From contig JWZX01003167.1 in NCBI GenBank assembly GCA_001275005.1, positions 1 through 37,257 on the forward strand: a stretch of DNA of 37,257 nucleotides, written 5' to 3'. The stretch is from Chrysochromulina tobinii (taxonomy: Eukaryota > Haptophyta > Prymnesiales > Chrysochromulinaceae). The notes beneath the pieces are model-generated. The model did not search any database and was not told the DNA's origin. It saw only the letters and a program-made list of their open reading frames with translations. Below, in pieces: positions 1 through 9,363 of this stretch. How positions within the stretch are numbered: position 1 is the stretch's first letter; every line of letters begins with the position of its first letter. A program made the translations under genes and the position numbers.

Positions 1-1010
1 CGGCGCGACCGTATCGCGAGCAAGTGCATCCACAAACTCATCGTAGTTGATCTCACCATTTGCATCCTGGTCACACTGCGCGATGAGCCGATCCACGGCC
101 TCGAAGCTGACGGGAATGTTGAACAAATCGAGCGCACGGTAGAGCTCCGTCCTGCTCACCGCCCCCGAGTTGTCGACATCGACGAAGTGAAACGCCTTAC
201 GAATGTCAGTGAATTTCGCGGCGATCGCATCCGTGGCCTGCTTCTGGAGCTGTTTGGCGTCGACAGGCTTTTTGAGTGCCGTTCCAGGCCCATCGTCATT
301 GTTGATCGTCGCCTTGGCATTCTTGACCTTGACCTTATCGAGGAAAGCCTGGGCGTCGACGCCCATCGCCTCCTTGGACTGCATGCCACGCTTGCCCATG
401 GCTGCCGGCGCGACCGTATCGCGAGCAAGTGCATCCACAAACTCATCGTAGTTGATCTCACCATTTGCATCCTGGTCACACTGCGCGATGAGCTTCTTGA
501 CACTCTCTCTGTCGATCGGAATGTTGAATAAGTCGAGCGCACGGTAGAGCTCAGCCTCGCTCACCCCTCCCGAGTTGTCAACATCGACGAAGTGAAACGC
601 CTTACGAACGTCGGTGAATTTCGCGGCGATCGCATCCGTGGCCTGCTTCTGGAGCTGTTTAGCGTCGATGTTCACTCGCACGGGCACCCCCGCCCCTGCT
701 TCGTTGATCGTCGCCTTGGCATTCTTGACCTTGACCTTATCGAGGAAAGCCTGGGCGTCGACGCCCATCGCCTCCTTTGACTGCATGTCGCGCTTTCCCA
801 TCGCTGCCGGCGCAACCGTATCGCGAGCAAGGACGTCCACAAACTCCTTGTAATCAACTTCGCCATCACCATCAGCGTCGCAAGCAGCCATGAGCTCGTC
901 GATCTTTGCGTCAGTGATCGGAATGTTCCACAGGTCCAGTGCACGCCTCAGCTCTTCACGATTGAGCTTGCCGGAGTTGTCCAAGTCCACGTAATGGAAT
1001 GCTTTCATCA
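1..1010 (-). repeat. Tandem intragenic repeat, ~405-bp unit
   Basis: The same sequence phase recurs at 1, 406 and 808, giving unit lengths of 405 and 402 bp (135 and 134 codons). Unit lengths are multiples of three, so the repeats keep the reading frame. Each unit encodes one EF-hand pair plus linker. The copies starting at 1 and 406 are nearly identical over long stretches; the third is more diverged. Confidence 0.8.
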
Positions 1011-1485
1011 TGTTGCTGAAGCGTGAATTGAGCGCGTCTTGGGCCTGGCGCGCAAAGGCTGAGTTCTTCACTGCGATCTTGCGTGTGCTGCGCATCAGCG
1101 AATCCGGCGGGAGTGGCGGCGGGGGCGCCGGCTCCCTTACCTGGAACTCTTGCGGGCTGCGCTTGACCTCGCGTGGGCTTGCCTTGGGCTCACGCTGGCT
1201 CAGCTCACTATCAGGCTTGGTCTTCGCCCAGACTGCGTTACCTTGCTTGCGCATGGACTCCTCATACTCACGAAATGCGGCAAGTCTCTTTTCAATGATC
1301 CGCTTCTGGTCGTCTAGAGCCGGAAGACGGGGCGAGGTTTTGGGAAGGGCTGCGCGTGGTGAGAGCAACGGCAACTGGCCGGCACGAATGGTGCGCGCGT
1401 GCGTGGACGACACGTGCTGACTCCAGAAGCTGGTTGGGGTCGGAGCCTCGACAGACGGCTGAGTGAATACTCCCCTGAGCGTCAT
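1..1485 (-). CDS. EF-hand repeat calcium-binding protein (3' end off window)
   Basis: The frame is open for 495 codons, from an ATG at 1485 to the left edge with no stop, so the C terminus is missing. The first ~150 residues are basic and proline-rich. Then come three repeats of a paired EF-hand module. The best loop reads DADGDGEVDYKEF (around 880-840); others read DLDNSGKLNREEL, DVDNSGGVSEAEL and DQDANGEINYDEF, with acidic residues at the calcium-ligand positions. After each pair comes a conserved linker of the type RDTVAPAAMGKR..MQSKEAMGVD. This is calmodulin-like architecture in repeat form. It probably senses calcium and may be axonemal or cytoskeletal, which is inference. Units 1 and 2 are almost identical in DNA, so the repeats duplicated recently. 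The gene is head to head with the CS-domain gene at 1727. Confidence 0.8.
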   Translation of the reverse strand, partial: MTLRGVFTQPSVEAPTPTSFWSQHVSSTHARTIRAGQLPLLSPRAALPKTSPRLPALDDQKRIIEKRLAAFREYEESMRKQGNAVWAKTKPDSELSQREPKASPREVKRSPQEFQVREPAPPPPLPPDSLMRSTRKIAVKNSAFARQAQDALNSRFSNMMKAFHYVDLDNSGKLNREELRRALDLWNIPITDAKIDELMAACDADGDGEVDYKEFVDVLARDTVAPAAMGKRDMQSKEAMGVDAQAFLDKVKVKNAKATINEAGAGVPVRVNIDAKQLQKQATDAIAAKFTDVRKAFHFVDVDNSGGVSEAELYRALDLFNIPIDRESVKKLIAQCDQDANGEINYDEFVDALARDTVAPAAMGKRGMQSKEAMGVDAQAFLDKVKVKNAKATINNDDGPGTALKKPVDAKQLQKQATDAIAAKFTDIRKAFHFVDVDNSGAVSRTELYRALDLFNIPVSFEAVDRLIAQCDQDANGEINYDEFVDALARDTVAP

Positions 1486-1726
1486 TGTTGGGAAGAGTCG
1501 CCTTCTGTCAGACGATCTGTTTTCCGACGTTCCGAGTTTACAACGACTTTTCGGGACAAAAAAGGAAGTGAAATTGTGAACGGTAGCGGCCCGAGAGTAT
1601 ACGCGGAACGCTAAAGAAGTCATCAAGAAATCAAGTCCTCAAAAAATCAAGACTTGACTTGACTTGACTTGACTTGACTGAACTTTCGCGGGGCGCGTCT
1701 GGATTTCTGTGTGGCGGTCGACGCGG
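1486..1726. promoter_or_regulatory. Divergent promoter region
   Basis: 241 bp separate the ATG of the EF-hand gene (-) from the first ATG of the CS-domain gene (+). There is no clear TATA box. The region contains a run of about six GACTT pentamers at 1651-1679. Confidence 0.4.
1651..1679 (+). repeat. (GACTT)n pentanucleotide microsatellite
   Basis: About six perfect copies of GACTT in a row, inside the divergent promoter. Sequence just upstream contains related TCAAG words. Confidence 0.9.
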
Positions 1727-2691
1727 ATGAATGTGACTTTCACCTATTGCCGCGTGCCAGCGGACGAGCACGAGGCTCCTGAGAAGCTGAGTGCCTCATC
1801 GACTCAGCCGGGCGACGCGCTGCCTGAAATCTTGAAGAAGCGTTTCGCTGGTGGGAGCATCAAGAGTGCAGACAGCCTACGTGCTGAGTATGGGTCTGCG
1901 GTTGATGAGAAGATGGAGCAACTCAATCAGGTGGCGAGTCAAGGCAGCGTCGAGGTGTTTGCGCTCGTGCGCCCATCGGCCCAAACAATGCCCATTCCTC
2001 ACGCGGGCACATACTTTACTTTGACGAGATGGGCGCGCTCAAGGGCCTGCCAGTGAACAAGCGAGCTGGCCAGATTGCCGCAACATGCGGGCTGGATGTG
2101 GAGAGCCCGTTTCTGGGCGACGTCTACATTGGGCGAGTGGTCCTCACTCCCTCACCAACCCGCAACGGCAACTTCGACCTCAGCGAGCTCGACTCGTCTA
2201 GCCCGTTCCTGCGCTCGGCACCGAGCGAGAATACTCAGTACCAGGTGGCCATGGAGGAGTATTCCAAAGCCGCCAGGGCGAAGACGGTGGAAGGCAAGGC
2301 TCGTGCAGGAATGGGGAGCGGGTCTGGCGCAGATGGCTCGCCCAATGCCCTTGCAGCGGCTGCAACGCCGTCAACGCCTGGGCAATACAAATGGGCGCAA
2401 ACACCTACCGACCTTGAGGTAACTCTGGCGCTGCCGGCAGGCACGCTCAAGCGCGATGTGAAAGTGTCCGTGGGCGCCAAGTCGCTCAAGGTGGACGTCA
2501 AATCGTCTGCGGACGCTAATGCTCCGCCTCTCGTCGACCTCAAGCTCTTCGCCGCGGTTCGTCCGGATGAGATGACGTGGACGCTCAGCGGCACCATGGA
2601 GGGCTTGCCACAGCTTCAGGTCATGGTCGAGAAAGCGGTCAGTGTCACATGGAGCCGGCTCGAGGTGGCGTCGGAAGGCCAAATCCTGTGA
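1727..2691 (+). CDS. CS (p23/NudC-like) domain protein, two frames
   Basis: The C-terminal third (about 2390-2690) reads as a CS domain: YKWAQTPTDLEVTLALP, then a KSLKVDV strand, then LKLFAAVRPDEMTWTL, a beta-sandwich typical of p23/NudC co-chaperones. The N-terminal part, starting at the ATG at 1727, is in another frame. The frames can be joined by a 74-nt GT-AG intron (1955-2028), which matches other intron sizes here. They could also be joined by a one-base indel near 1985. The latter is attractive because both frames look coding right up to that point (VEVFALVRP in one, RGHILYFDEMGALKGLP in the other). The central region (GDVYIGRV, then an SELD segment) is conserved-looking but I do not recognise it. 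The likely role is Hsp90-type co-chaperone or adaptor, which is inference. Confidence 0.65.
1955..2028 (+). other. Putative 74-nt intron (or indel site)
   Basis: The donor is GAG|GTGTTT and the acceptor is GACGAG|ATG. Removing it joins codon 1952-1954 directly to the ATG at 2029 and restores one frame. The acceptor lacks a pyrimidine tract, and the skipped sequence looks coding, so a single-base error is a real alternative. Confidence 0.35.
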
Positions 2692-3098
2692 GCAATACTG
2701 CTTGCGCGCGGGCTTTTTCTCGGCACGACGAGTAGGGGCGCGGCAACTCCGAATCTCGAGCTTCGGAGATGTTGCAACGCCGATTCAAGGCGAGGTGTTA
2801 GCAAAGAGGGTGAGAGCCCAACGCCGGAGCGGGCCGTCAACGGCGCGCGCGAAGGGCGAAAAGCGCGCAGCACGTTCGAGCGCGACGTTACGCCTGCTTC
2901 TGGACCTTTCAGGTGCGCGGGTGTGGCTATATATAACTAGGAGTTGGTGTTGGGTTAAGTATGATTCTTGCGTGCACTGTCGCACTGCCGCATACACCGC
3001 GATGAATATAAAAGTACACTATGAATCTTGAAAGACAGGAACATACCCCGTGCTCGGGGTATACATGATACACGGGCGATCCAGACTCCCTTGGTGCT
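2692..3098. other. Intergenic region between convergent genes
   Basis: I see no gene in these 407 bp. They hold an AT-rich TATA-like word (CTATATATAAC, 2927-2937) with no obvious gene downstream of it, and the hairpin at 3043-3062. Confidence 0.5.
3043..3062. other. Perfect 8-bp hairpin
   Basis: ATACCCCG and CGGGGTAT flank the loop TGCT. It lies 37 bp beyond the stop of the minus-strand gene ending at 3099, so it would be in that gene's 3' UTR. It does not match the histone 3' stem-loop. Confidence 0.5.
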
Positions 3099-3656
3099 TC
3101 AAGAAGAGTCGTAGTCATCCCCTCCGAACCTCTGATCAAACTTGTCGAGGTCCGATCTGCTTTGTGCTGCGGCATCGGCTTTGCCATCCTCCTCAGCATC
3201 GTCCTCGCCAGAGTCCCTGCACGTAGCCGCCTTCTTTGCGCTACGGATGTACTCGTGACCTGACTTCATCGCCTTTCTGGGCGCTGATGCTGGCTTGGCC
3301 GCTGAGACCCGCGGTCCAGGCGGCGCTCGCCTTGCTTCCTTGGGGGCCGCCTTCATAACCATATCCCGAGCGTCTCCGCTCTCTAGTCGTCGCTCGAAGG
3401 CGTCGATATCAGAGATCGACTCCTTCACCTCGTCATTCGTGTCATCCACCTCGTAGTGGTCCTTGTCTTCGTGCACCGAGGCCGCCTGCATTGCTGCCGC
3501 CAACGCCAAGGTGTCACCCAGACCACTTGTCGAACTACCCAGACTGCGGACGGCGTTCAGGGCGCCACCCCGAGCTGAAATGGCTGCAGGGTTCTGCTGC
3601 AGCTGCTGGCGGCCCGACGGTGGCGATCGGTGGAGCGGCCCGCGACGCACGTTCAT
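3099..3656 (-). CDS. Small acidic hypothetical protein, 185 aa
   Basis: I do not recognise the family. The ORF starts at the ATG at 3656. It has a basic N terminus, a central acidic stretch (HEDKDHYEVDD), a lysine/alanine/proline-rich middle and an acidic tail ending GGDDYDSS. A short motif occurs twice, SDIDAFERR and SDLDKFDQR, which argues that the frame is really translated. No membrane segment or signal peptide is visible. It could be a disordered adaptor. A weak TATA-like GATAAAA lies on the minus strand at 3709-3715, about 55 bp upstream of the ATG. Confidence 0.5.
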   Translation of the reverse strand: MNVRRGPLHRSPPSGRQQLQQNPAAISARGGALNAVRSLGSSTSGLGDTLALAAAMQAASVHEDKDHYEVDDTNDEVKESISDIDAFERRLESGDARDMVMKAAPKEARRAPPGPRVSAAKPASAPRKAMKSGHEYIRSAKKAATCRDSGEDDAEEDGKADAAAQSRSDLDKFDQRFGGDDYDSS

Positions 3657-4168
3657 GAGAAAAGGTCAGTTCTGCAGGTCAGTTCATCTGTAAACGAAGG
3701 GATTTTGGTTTTATCATTGGAGGTAAGTCACACGGACACGCGAGTCGGCGAACAAGCCAGCCACTACCACACGAAACACAGGACACAACAGCACGTCGAC
3801 GTATTCGTTAATTGCGAACAGGTCAGCTCAGGATTCGACGATGCGCGAGCGCGCACCGAACGGCGGAGGACTAGAACCACACGAAACGCACTGCCACGCA
3901 CAGCGGCTTAAGCGGTCGCGTCGCACGCACGCACGGTGGACTAACACACAGGCGGCGGGCCGGCGGTCGGGACCCGCCCCACCCCGAAAACTCCTGATTC
4001 CCCATCCCTTCGGCAGCGGTGCGCAGGCGGCGGCGTCACGTCGCCCGCGGCTTCTTCCCCCTCCTCCACCAACCGAGACGGGACATCCCAAAGGGGGGGA
4101 GGGTGTTGTCCGGCTCTGCCGTTCACTCAGTGTCGACACACCCGTAGACGCCTCGTAGCACTCAGCAC
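3657..4168. other. Intergenic region, no gene seen
   Basis: 512 bp between two minus-strand genes: the 3' flank of the TLC/cytochrome b5 gene and the promoter side of the 185-aa gene. Open frames on both strands here are compositional (proline- and arginine-rich) and unsupported. It contains C/G homopolymer-rich sequence near 4058-4102. Confidence 0.5.
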
Positions 4169-7100
4169 TCAGAAGAATGGCATGTACTGCGCCTCCCAGC
4201 CGCAATCCTTGCAGAAGCGCTGCTCCGGGTACTTAGTGAGGACGGCGCGGCAGTATAGGCAGCGCACGTGGAACTTGGCAGGCTTGCCGTCCGCGTTGTG
4301 CAGGCGCGAGAGTACGGACGAGAAACTCGCTAGCAGACCGTTTCGGTACTGCGCCACCACCTCGCGATGCTCCTCATTGTTAACGTACCAATCGTGCGCC
4401 GCGTGGTCGTCCTTCCACGCGGTCAGATTAAGCTGACGCACCGAGCCGTGGTCGCCAGCAAACTCGGCGAGGTATTGACCGCAGAAGCCCTTGCGCTGGG
4501 CCTCCTCTGTTTTAAGCGACTCGCTCATCTTTATCGTCGAGTAGCCGAGCTTCATCCAGTCTTGCCCGTCACGATCTCGGAGCATGTGCCCCACGTTGCA
4601 TACGAACGTCGTCGGCTTCTGCTGGGGAAGGGGCTTGATGCCCTCCTTCTCCAGGGAACGGCGTGAGCCGCCGCCCGGGTACACGAAGTACGCGACGCCC
4701 ATCTCGACGCCGTCGCCGTAGTGCGCGGTCGGCGTCGGGTGTGCGTAGAAGTAGGCGGGGCGCGGTATGATCCAATTGGCGAAACTAACGAACATGCGAG
4801 CGAGGGTGAAGATGAGCGCGGAGAGAATGAATCGAAACTGGCTCTCGGCATCGAGGGCGACGCCGTGCCATGCGAAGCGCGCCTCGTCCGCGCGTAGGCC
4901 GTTGCGCAGCTTCTCACGCGTCTCTATGTCCAGCCGGCTCCAATGCGCCAGCACGAGCAGCGCGGTGAGCATCCATTGGCCCCTGCTCAGCTCGCCCCGC
5001 GCGACGGCGGTGAAGAGGGCGACGGGCGCGACGACGATGGTTTGGAGCTCGACGGAGGCCGTCCACGGGAAGACGCCGTCGTGCAAGGGTTCAAAGACGC
5101 CAAAGCGGATTGTGAGCACATTCACGAACGCGGCCATCCAAAAGAATTGGGGCACGCTGCCTGGAAGCAGGCTCCATATGAGGGCACCAAATGCAGGGCG
5201 GACGGGCGCCAGGAGCGCCGTGGCGAGCGTCATGTAGACTGCAGCGAGGATCACGTGCAACGGCTTCGCACTGGGCATCACACGCACATACCGGCTCGCG
5301 AGGGCGTGCTGCATCATCGAGAGGACCGTAGCGCACACGGCGAGCACGGCGTCGCGCCCCTGCGGTGTACCCACGAGCGCCTCGCGCATGCCCCAGGGCG
5401 CGCCCGGGTCGGGTGTCACCGCCGGCAAGCAGTCCGCCCTCGGCGCTCGTGGCAGGCCGCTCGTGAGCCGCGGCGTACGGCAGGAGGCACGCGAGGCTCA
5501 TGAGAGCGAGCGCCGCCGCGCAGATGCCACGCGTCGTGACGAGAGCCGAGCGCACTACCACCACGCCAACGGGTGCGAGGAGTTCGGTTGCGAGGAGCAG
5601 GGTGGCAGCGCGCTGGGTCTGCGAGATGAGCGCCCACAAGACAAAGTGCGCCGCTAGCGCGACGAGCGCGTGCGCGTGGCACGTGGGCGAGAAGAACATC
5701 GTGCAGAGCGCGCCGCGGAGCGGGGGGCGCTCGCCGGCTGCGGAATTGGTGTAGAGCATGTCGCGCTCAACGGTCAATGCGACAAGCGCCACCATCCAGA
5801 TGACCATCGTCCAGAGCTCGAAGTTAAGCCCGCTGAACAGCGGTGCGAACGTGCTCAGTATCTCATCGAACCACGCGGGAGCACTGCCATCCCATGTGGT
5901 CGCCGGGATCACCACCGGGGCAGCGAGCTCGCCTTTCCTCTCAGGCGAATGGAATAGGAAGGTCGCCACCGGATTGAGGCTGAGGATCGCGATCGGGACC
6001 CAGAGGAAGTATTGGAACGTTAAGTACTCGGATGTCCCGGGGACCAGCTCGTCCCAGCCCGCGCTCGCCATCGCCATGTACGGCCGGCCCGTCTTCATGA
6101 TCCGCTCCTGGCGCAGAGCCGCCTCGATGCGCGTCTTTCGCTCCTCCATAGTCTCCTGCTTCGTCACGCCCATCCCCGCCGGCAGTGTGGCAACCGCAAA
6201 CTCGCGCATGAGGATCCGGGCTGTCTCCGAGTGCCCGATCCGGTGGAAAGAGTCGGACGAGTCCAGATTGCCCGAGTGGTTTTCAAACGGATAGCGTCCT
6301 CCCGGGTGCTTCGCCGCAAAAGCGGTCACGTCGTACACGATGCCGTCGACTACAATCAGCAGCTTGTTCTCCACGCCGGGTTTGAACAGCTTCTTGTCCG
6401 CGAGTTGGTACTCCTCCACCGTCATCGTGTCCAGCTTGCGCCGAGCACCGATGCTGACTTCGTCGAACGCCGCTTTGTGCTCCTCGAGGAGCCGTGCCGC
6501 CCTCGCCTCTTTCGAATTGTCAGAGTGGTCGGAGGCCTGGGGCGGCGCCGTGTCGGCGCCTTTCCCCATGCCGCCTTTCCGGTGGCCGCCCTTGCCGGCA
6601 TCGAGGACGTTGAGCTCGACTTTCTTCGCGTCACTCGCCATCATGCCCGTGAAGGGGCACTTGCCCTTGACGAGCGGAGCCTCGATCTCGCCATCGCTTA
6701 CGCCGCCAGCGCCGTCGACAGACGTGACGGAGATGTCGTCGTCAACATCGCCGGTGAGCGCGCGCTCCCGCGCTCGCGACTCGGCCGACAGATCCTCCTG
6801 GTCGAGCTTGGCCACGTGCTGCATGAGTGCTGCCCAGCACACGCTCAGCGTCGTGAAGAAGAAGCCGAGCAGCACATAGGCGACGCGGTTGGGCACGGAC
6901 AATGAGCCAACGCCCCCTGGATCGTTCCAACGCCAGATGCCGTACCAGTAGAGGCCAACTGGGATGAAGCGGCCGATGATGACGGAGACTGCAGTGCCCG
7001 TCCAGCAAAAGTCGACGAGCTCCCAGCCACCGAGCGGCCGGAACCAGCGCAGCTCCAGATCAAAGTCGCGCAAGAGGTCGCGGATGTTGACGAACGCGAC

Positions 7101-7661
7101 TGGAAGCTCAAAGAGCATGCCGCATGCACCTAGTGCGGGTAGCGCTCGCGTCGCAAGGCACACGCTGAAGGCAGCGATTGCGATGGCATGGTGGAGCAGG
7201 TAGAGAAAATAGAAGTTGATCCCCTTTTCCCCTTTTTCCCTGCTCTTCTTCGATAGACGCACGGTGAAGGAGCTGGGCGTTGAAGCATCCTCAACGAGGC
7301 TCACCAGCCAATGCGCAGCAGCGAGGGTGAACGCGTGACCGTGCAGCTCGGTCTGCATGTGTAACAAGTCGGGAAAGGAGCGGACGCGCGACAGCAGCAC
7401 AATGCCAAGCGGACCCGCCATCAGGTAGTAGAGCTGAGCTCGAACGTAGCGCCGCAGCGTGCGATGCCGCTCAGCGGGCAGGCTCGCGACCCGCTCGGAG
7501 ATGCGCTTGGCGAGACCGGGCGAACCGGTCTGCGCAAGGGCGATGTTGAGCAGCGCGGGCGCAAGAAAGTGCAGGACGGTCCAAACGGCCGTCAACGCCA
7601 GCACGTCACGTTCCCACGAGTCGGACATGAATTGATCCATGGATTCCCGCGGCCCACACAT
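4169..7661 (-). CDS. TLC-domain/cytochrome b5 multi-spanning membrane protein
   Basis: About 1,160 residues in two frames that must be joined near 5.4 kb. Residues ~20-290 are multi-spanning and TLC-like (TRAM/LAG1/CLN8), with the HH pair in YLLHHAIAIAAF followed by FELPVAFVNIRDLL. Then come an acidic linker and a cytochrome b5 domain with the heme ligands HPGG (H452) and IGHS (H477). More membrane segments follow, then a soluble C-terminal domain ending in a zinc-ribbon pattern, CLYC...CKDC, near the stop. By family knowledge, TLC proteins are ER proteins of sphingolipid or membrane-lipid metabolism, and b5 domains supply electrons to lipid desaturases and hydroxylases. An ER lipid-modifying role is therefore inferred. 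The start could be the ATG at 7661 or the one seven codons later. It is head to head with the CXXC gene. Confidence 0.75.
5439..5478 (-). other. Frame-change site in TLC/b5 gene
   Basis: The upstream frame (…SLACLLPYAAAH) and the downstream frame (…PDPGAPWGMREAL) are each strongly hydrophobic and coding-like, but offset by one base. A 40-nt GT-AG segment on the minus strand (donor GTACGC, acceptor GCCGAG) would restore the frame, yet it is much shorter than the other introns here. A single-base insertion in the GC-rich run near 5405-5415 is equally plausible. Confidence 0.35.
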
Positions 7662-7860
7662 CGCACCTTGGTCACCGTGAAAACACCTTTAATTAAGGGA
7701 ACGCTATCCAATTCAAAGACGAATCCCCCGATTCTACGACCCCCTACCCGTCGCATCCGACTTTGACGGATCCGAAGCGAGCACTTGGACGCGGCGCGAG
7801 CATTGGCGCGTCACGTAAATTGTGGGCGCGCGTGCCGCGCGCGTACACACCAGACGCGCG
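7662..7860. promoter_or_regulatory. Divergent promoter region
   Basis: 199 bp between the ATGs of the TLC/b5 gene (-) and the CXXC gene (+). It has an AT-rich TTTAATTAA near 7688 and otherwise no TATA box. The CXXC side carries a CG-rich block of GCGCGCG words. Confidence 0.4.
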
Positions 7861-8561
7861 ATGAGCGGTCAAGACATGGCAACAGACGTTGTCGCTCACG
7901 TCACCGAATCTTGCTGCTGCGCAAGCAGTGCCCCGGTGACTGTTGTGGCGATGAACGTCCCCTCGTATATACCGCCGAAGGCGCCGACTACCACTCTGAC
8001 GCTGGCCAGCGATAACGAAGGAGTGCGAGTGCGGCTCACTCTCAGTGTCACCACGTCTGGATCTCGAGTTGCACCTGGTCTCGAGATGGAGGACTGTGGC
8101 GTGTGCGTATTTTGCCTGGACAAGCCTAAGTACGGGGGACCTGGCACGAAGCGGCAGAAGTGCGAGCTCAAGCAAAACGAGGCCAACCATGCCACGCGCA
8201 TACCGGCAGGGGTGCGCGTCTGGACGACCTTGCACATTGTCAAGCAATCAGAATACGACCAGATCAGATCGTTTGAAGAGATGCCGCTGCCCACGCTCGT
8301 TCTTGAGGCCGTCGCTACCAAGGGCTCCTTGCCTGTCGTTTGGGCCTATCGTCGCAAGCGTCGAGCACGCACCCTGCCTCCAGCGTACGTGCTCATGTAT
8401 TACTGCGAGGGCCGCATACCTCTCGATCGCAGTGAGCTTGCCAACTCGCGCCAGCGGTACTTCGAGAACCGCCGCAATCCGGAGGCTGTCCGCAGCGGAG
8501 AAAAGCGCCGTAACCCAGGAGCGACAAAGGTCGCGCGAGAAAAGAGGCTGCAGTACATCTG

Positions 8562-8613
<52 letters not shown>

Positions 8614-9363
8614 CTCATCTCCGCGAACGCTTGGCCAAGTTCCGTACAGCACCAGCAGCACCAGCAGCAATACGAGCATCAGCAATACGAGCATCAGCAA
8701 TACGAGCATCAGCAATACGATCAATACCTCCCGCTGCAGCACCAGCAGCAGCTATACGATCCGGTGCCGATGCAAGTGCCAACAGCGTGGGTCGCGTCAG
8801 ATCCTTCGCTTCCGACCTACTATTCGCCCGCTCCAGTCGTGCACATTCACATGCCGCCGCCGCCTCCTGCTCCACCAATGCAATCTGTGGCCATGCCCAT
8901 GTATCACGCCCCGGTGCTACCGTCACAGCCACTGGGGCGACGCATCAAAAAGCGCCCCTCACCTCAAGCCACGGGCCTCGCGCTCTCGCCTGACCAATAC
9001 AGCATGCACTCTCCGACTGTGCCCGGTATGGAGACTGAAAGCTGGATGCTCGATCAGCATGCGGCTCAGCACGGGGCGCCTACTCCGGGGGGCGTCTCGG
9101 CAGCTCCTAGCCAGCGACGAAAACGGTCGAAGCCTGATGCTGCGCAGGAAAGTGCATCTCGTGACAACGGCGAGTCGAACGCGATGTCGAACAGGACTCT
9201 TGACACCATGCTGCAACGTCTGCAAGGGCAACTTCCACAGCATACTTATGAGCAAGTCCTCGAGCTGGTGCGTGACGTCCAGGTGCGGCGCCGGCAGCTG
9301 AGCCGATCCGAGTTTCTCGAATGCTTCCAGGCGATCTGCGCTGGCGCACCGCAGCCCAATTGA
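7861..9363 (+). CDS. CXXC zinc-finger, poly-Q nuclear protein
   Basis: Single-exon, 500 aa from the ATG at 7861. Residues 79-101 read CGVCVFC, then LDKPKYGGPG, then a final Cys at 101. This is the first half of a CXXC (CpG-binding) zinc finger with its K-x-GG signature; the second cysteine cluster is not obvious. Residues 236-250 are fifteen glutamines. They are followed by histidine/glutamine-rich repeats (YEHQQ) and a proline-rich segment. Basic clusters KKRP and RRKRSKP look like nuclear localisation signals. The last ~50 residues (from TLDTMLQRL) look like a compact helical domain. By family knowledge, CXXC proteins read unmethylated CpG, so a chromatin or transcription role is inferred; the half-finger could also serve another binding purpose. 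Confidence 0.8.
8566..8610 (+). repeat. (CAG)15 trinucleotide repeat
   Basis: Fifteen uninterrupted CAG codons encode poly-glutamine in the CXXC protein. A pure tract suggests recent, length-variable expansion. Confidence 0.95.
8668..8712 (+). repeat. 15-bp coding minisatellite, three exact copies
   Basis: The unit CAATACGAGCATCAG occurs three times in tandem and then decays into a partial fourth copy. It encodes the QYEHQ pentapeptide in frame. Confidence 0.9.

Noticed and set aside
2927-2937. TATA-like CTATATATAAC as a promoter
   Set aside because: It lies between convergent gene ends with no coding start downstream on either strand.
3841-4158. Plus-strand 105-codon ORF and its minus-strand counterpart
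   Set aside because: Arg/Pro-rich, no motif, opposing open frames from base composition.
8248-8742. Minus-strand ORFs with poly-leucine or poly-cysteine runs
   Set aside because: They are the antisense readings of the CAG tract and YEHQQ repeats of the CXXC gene.
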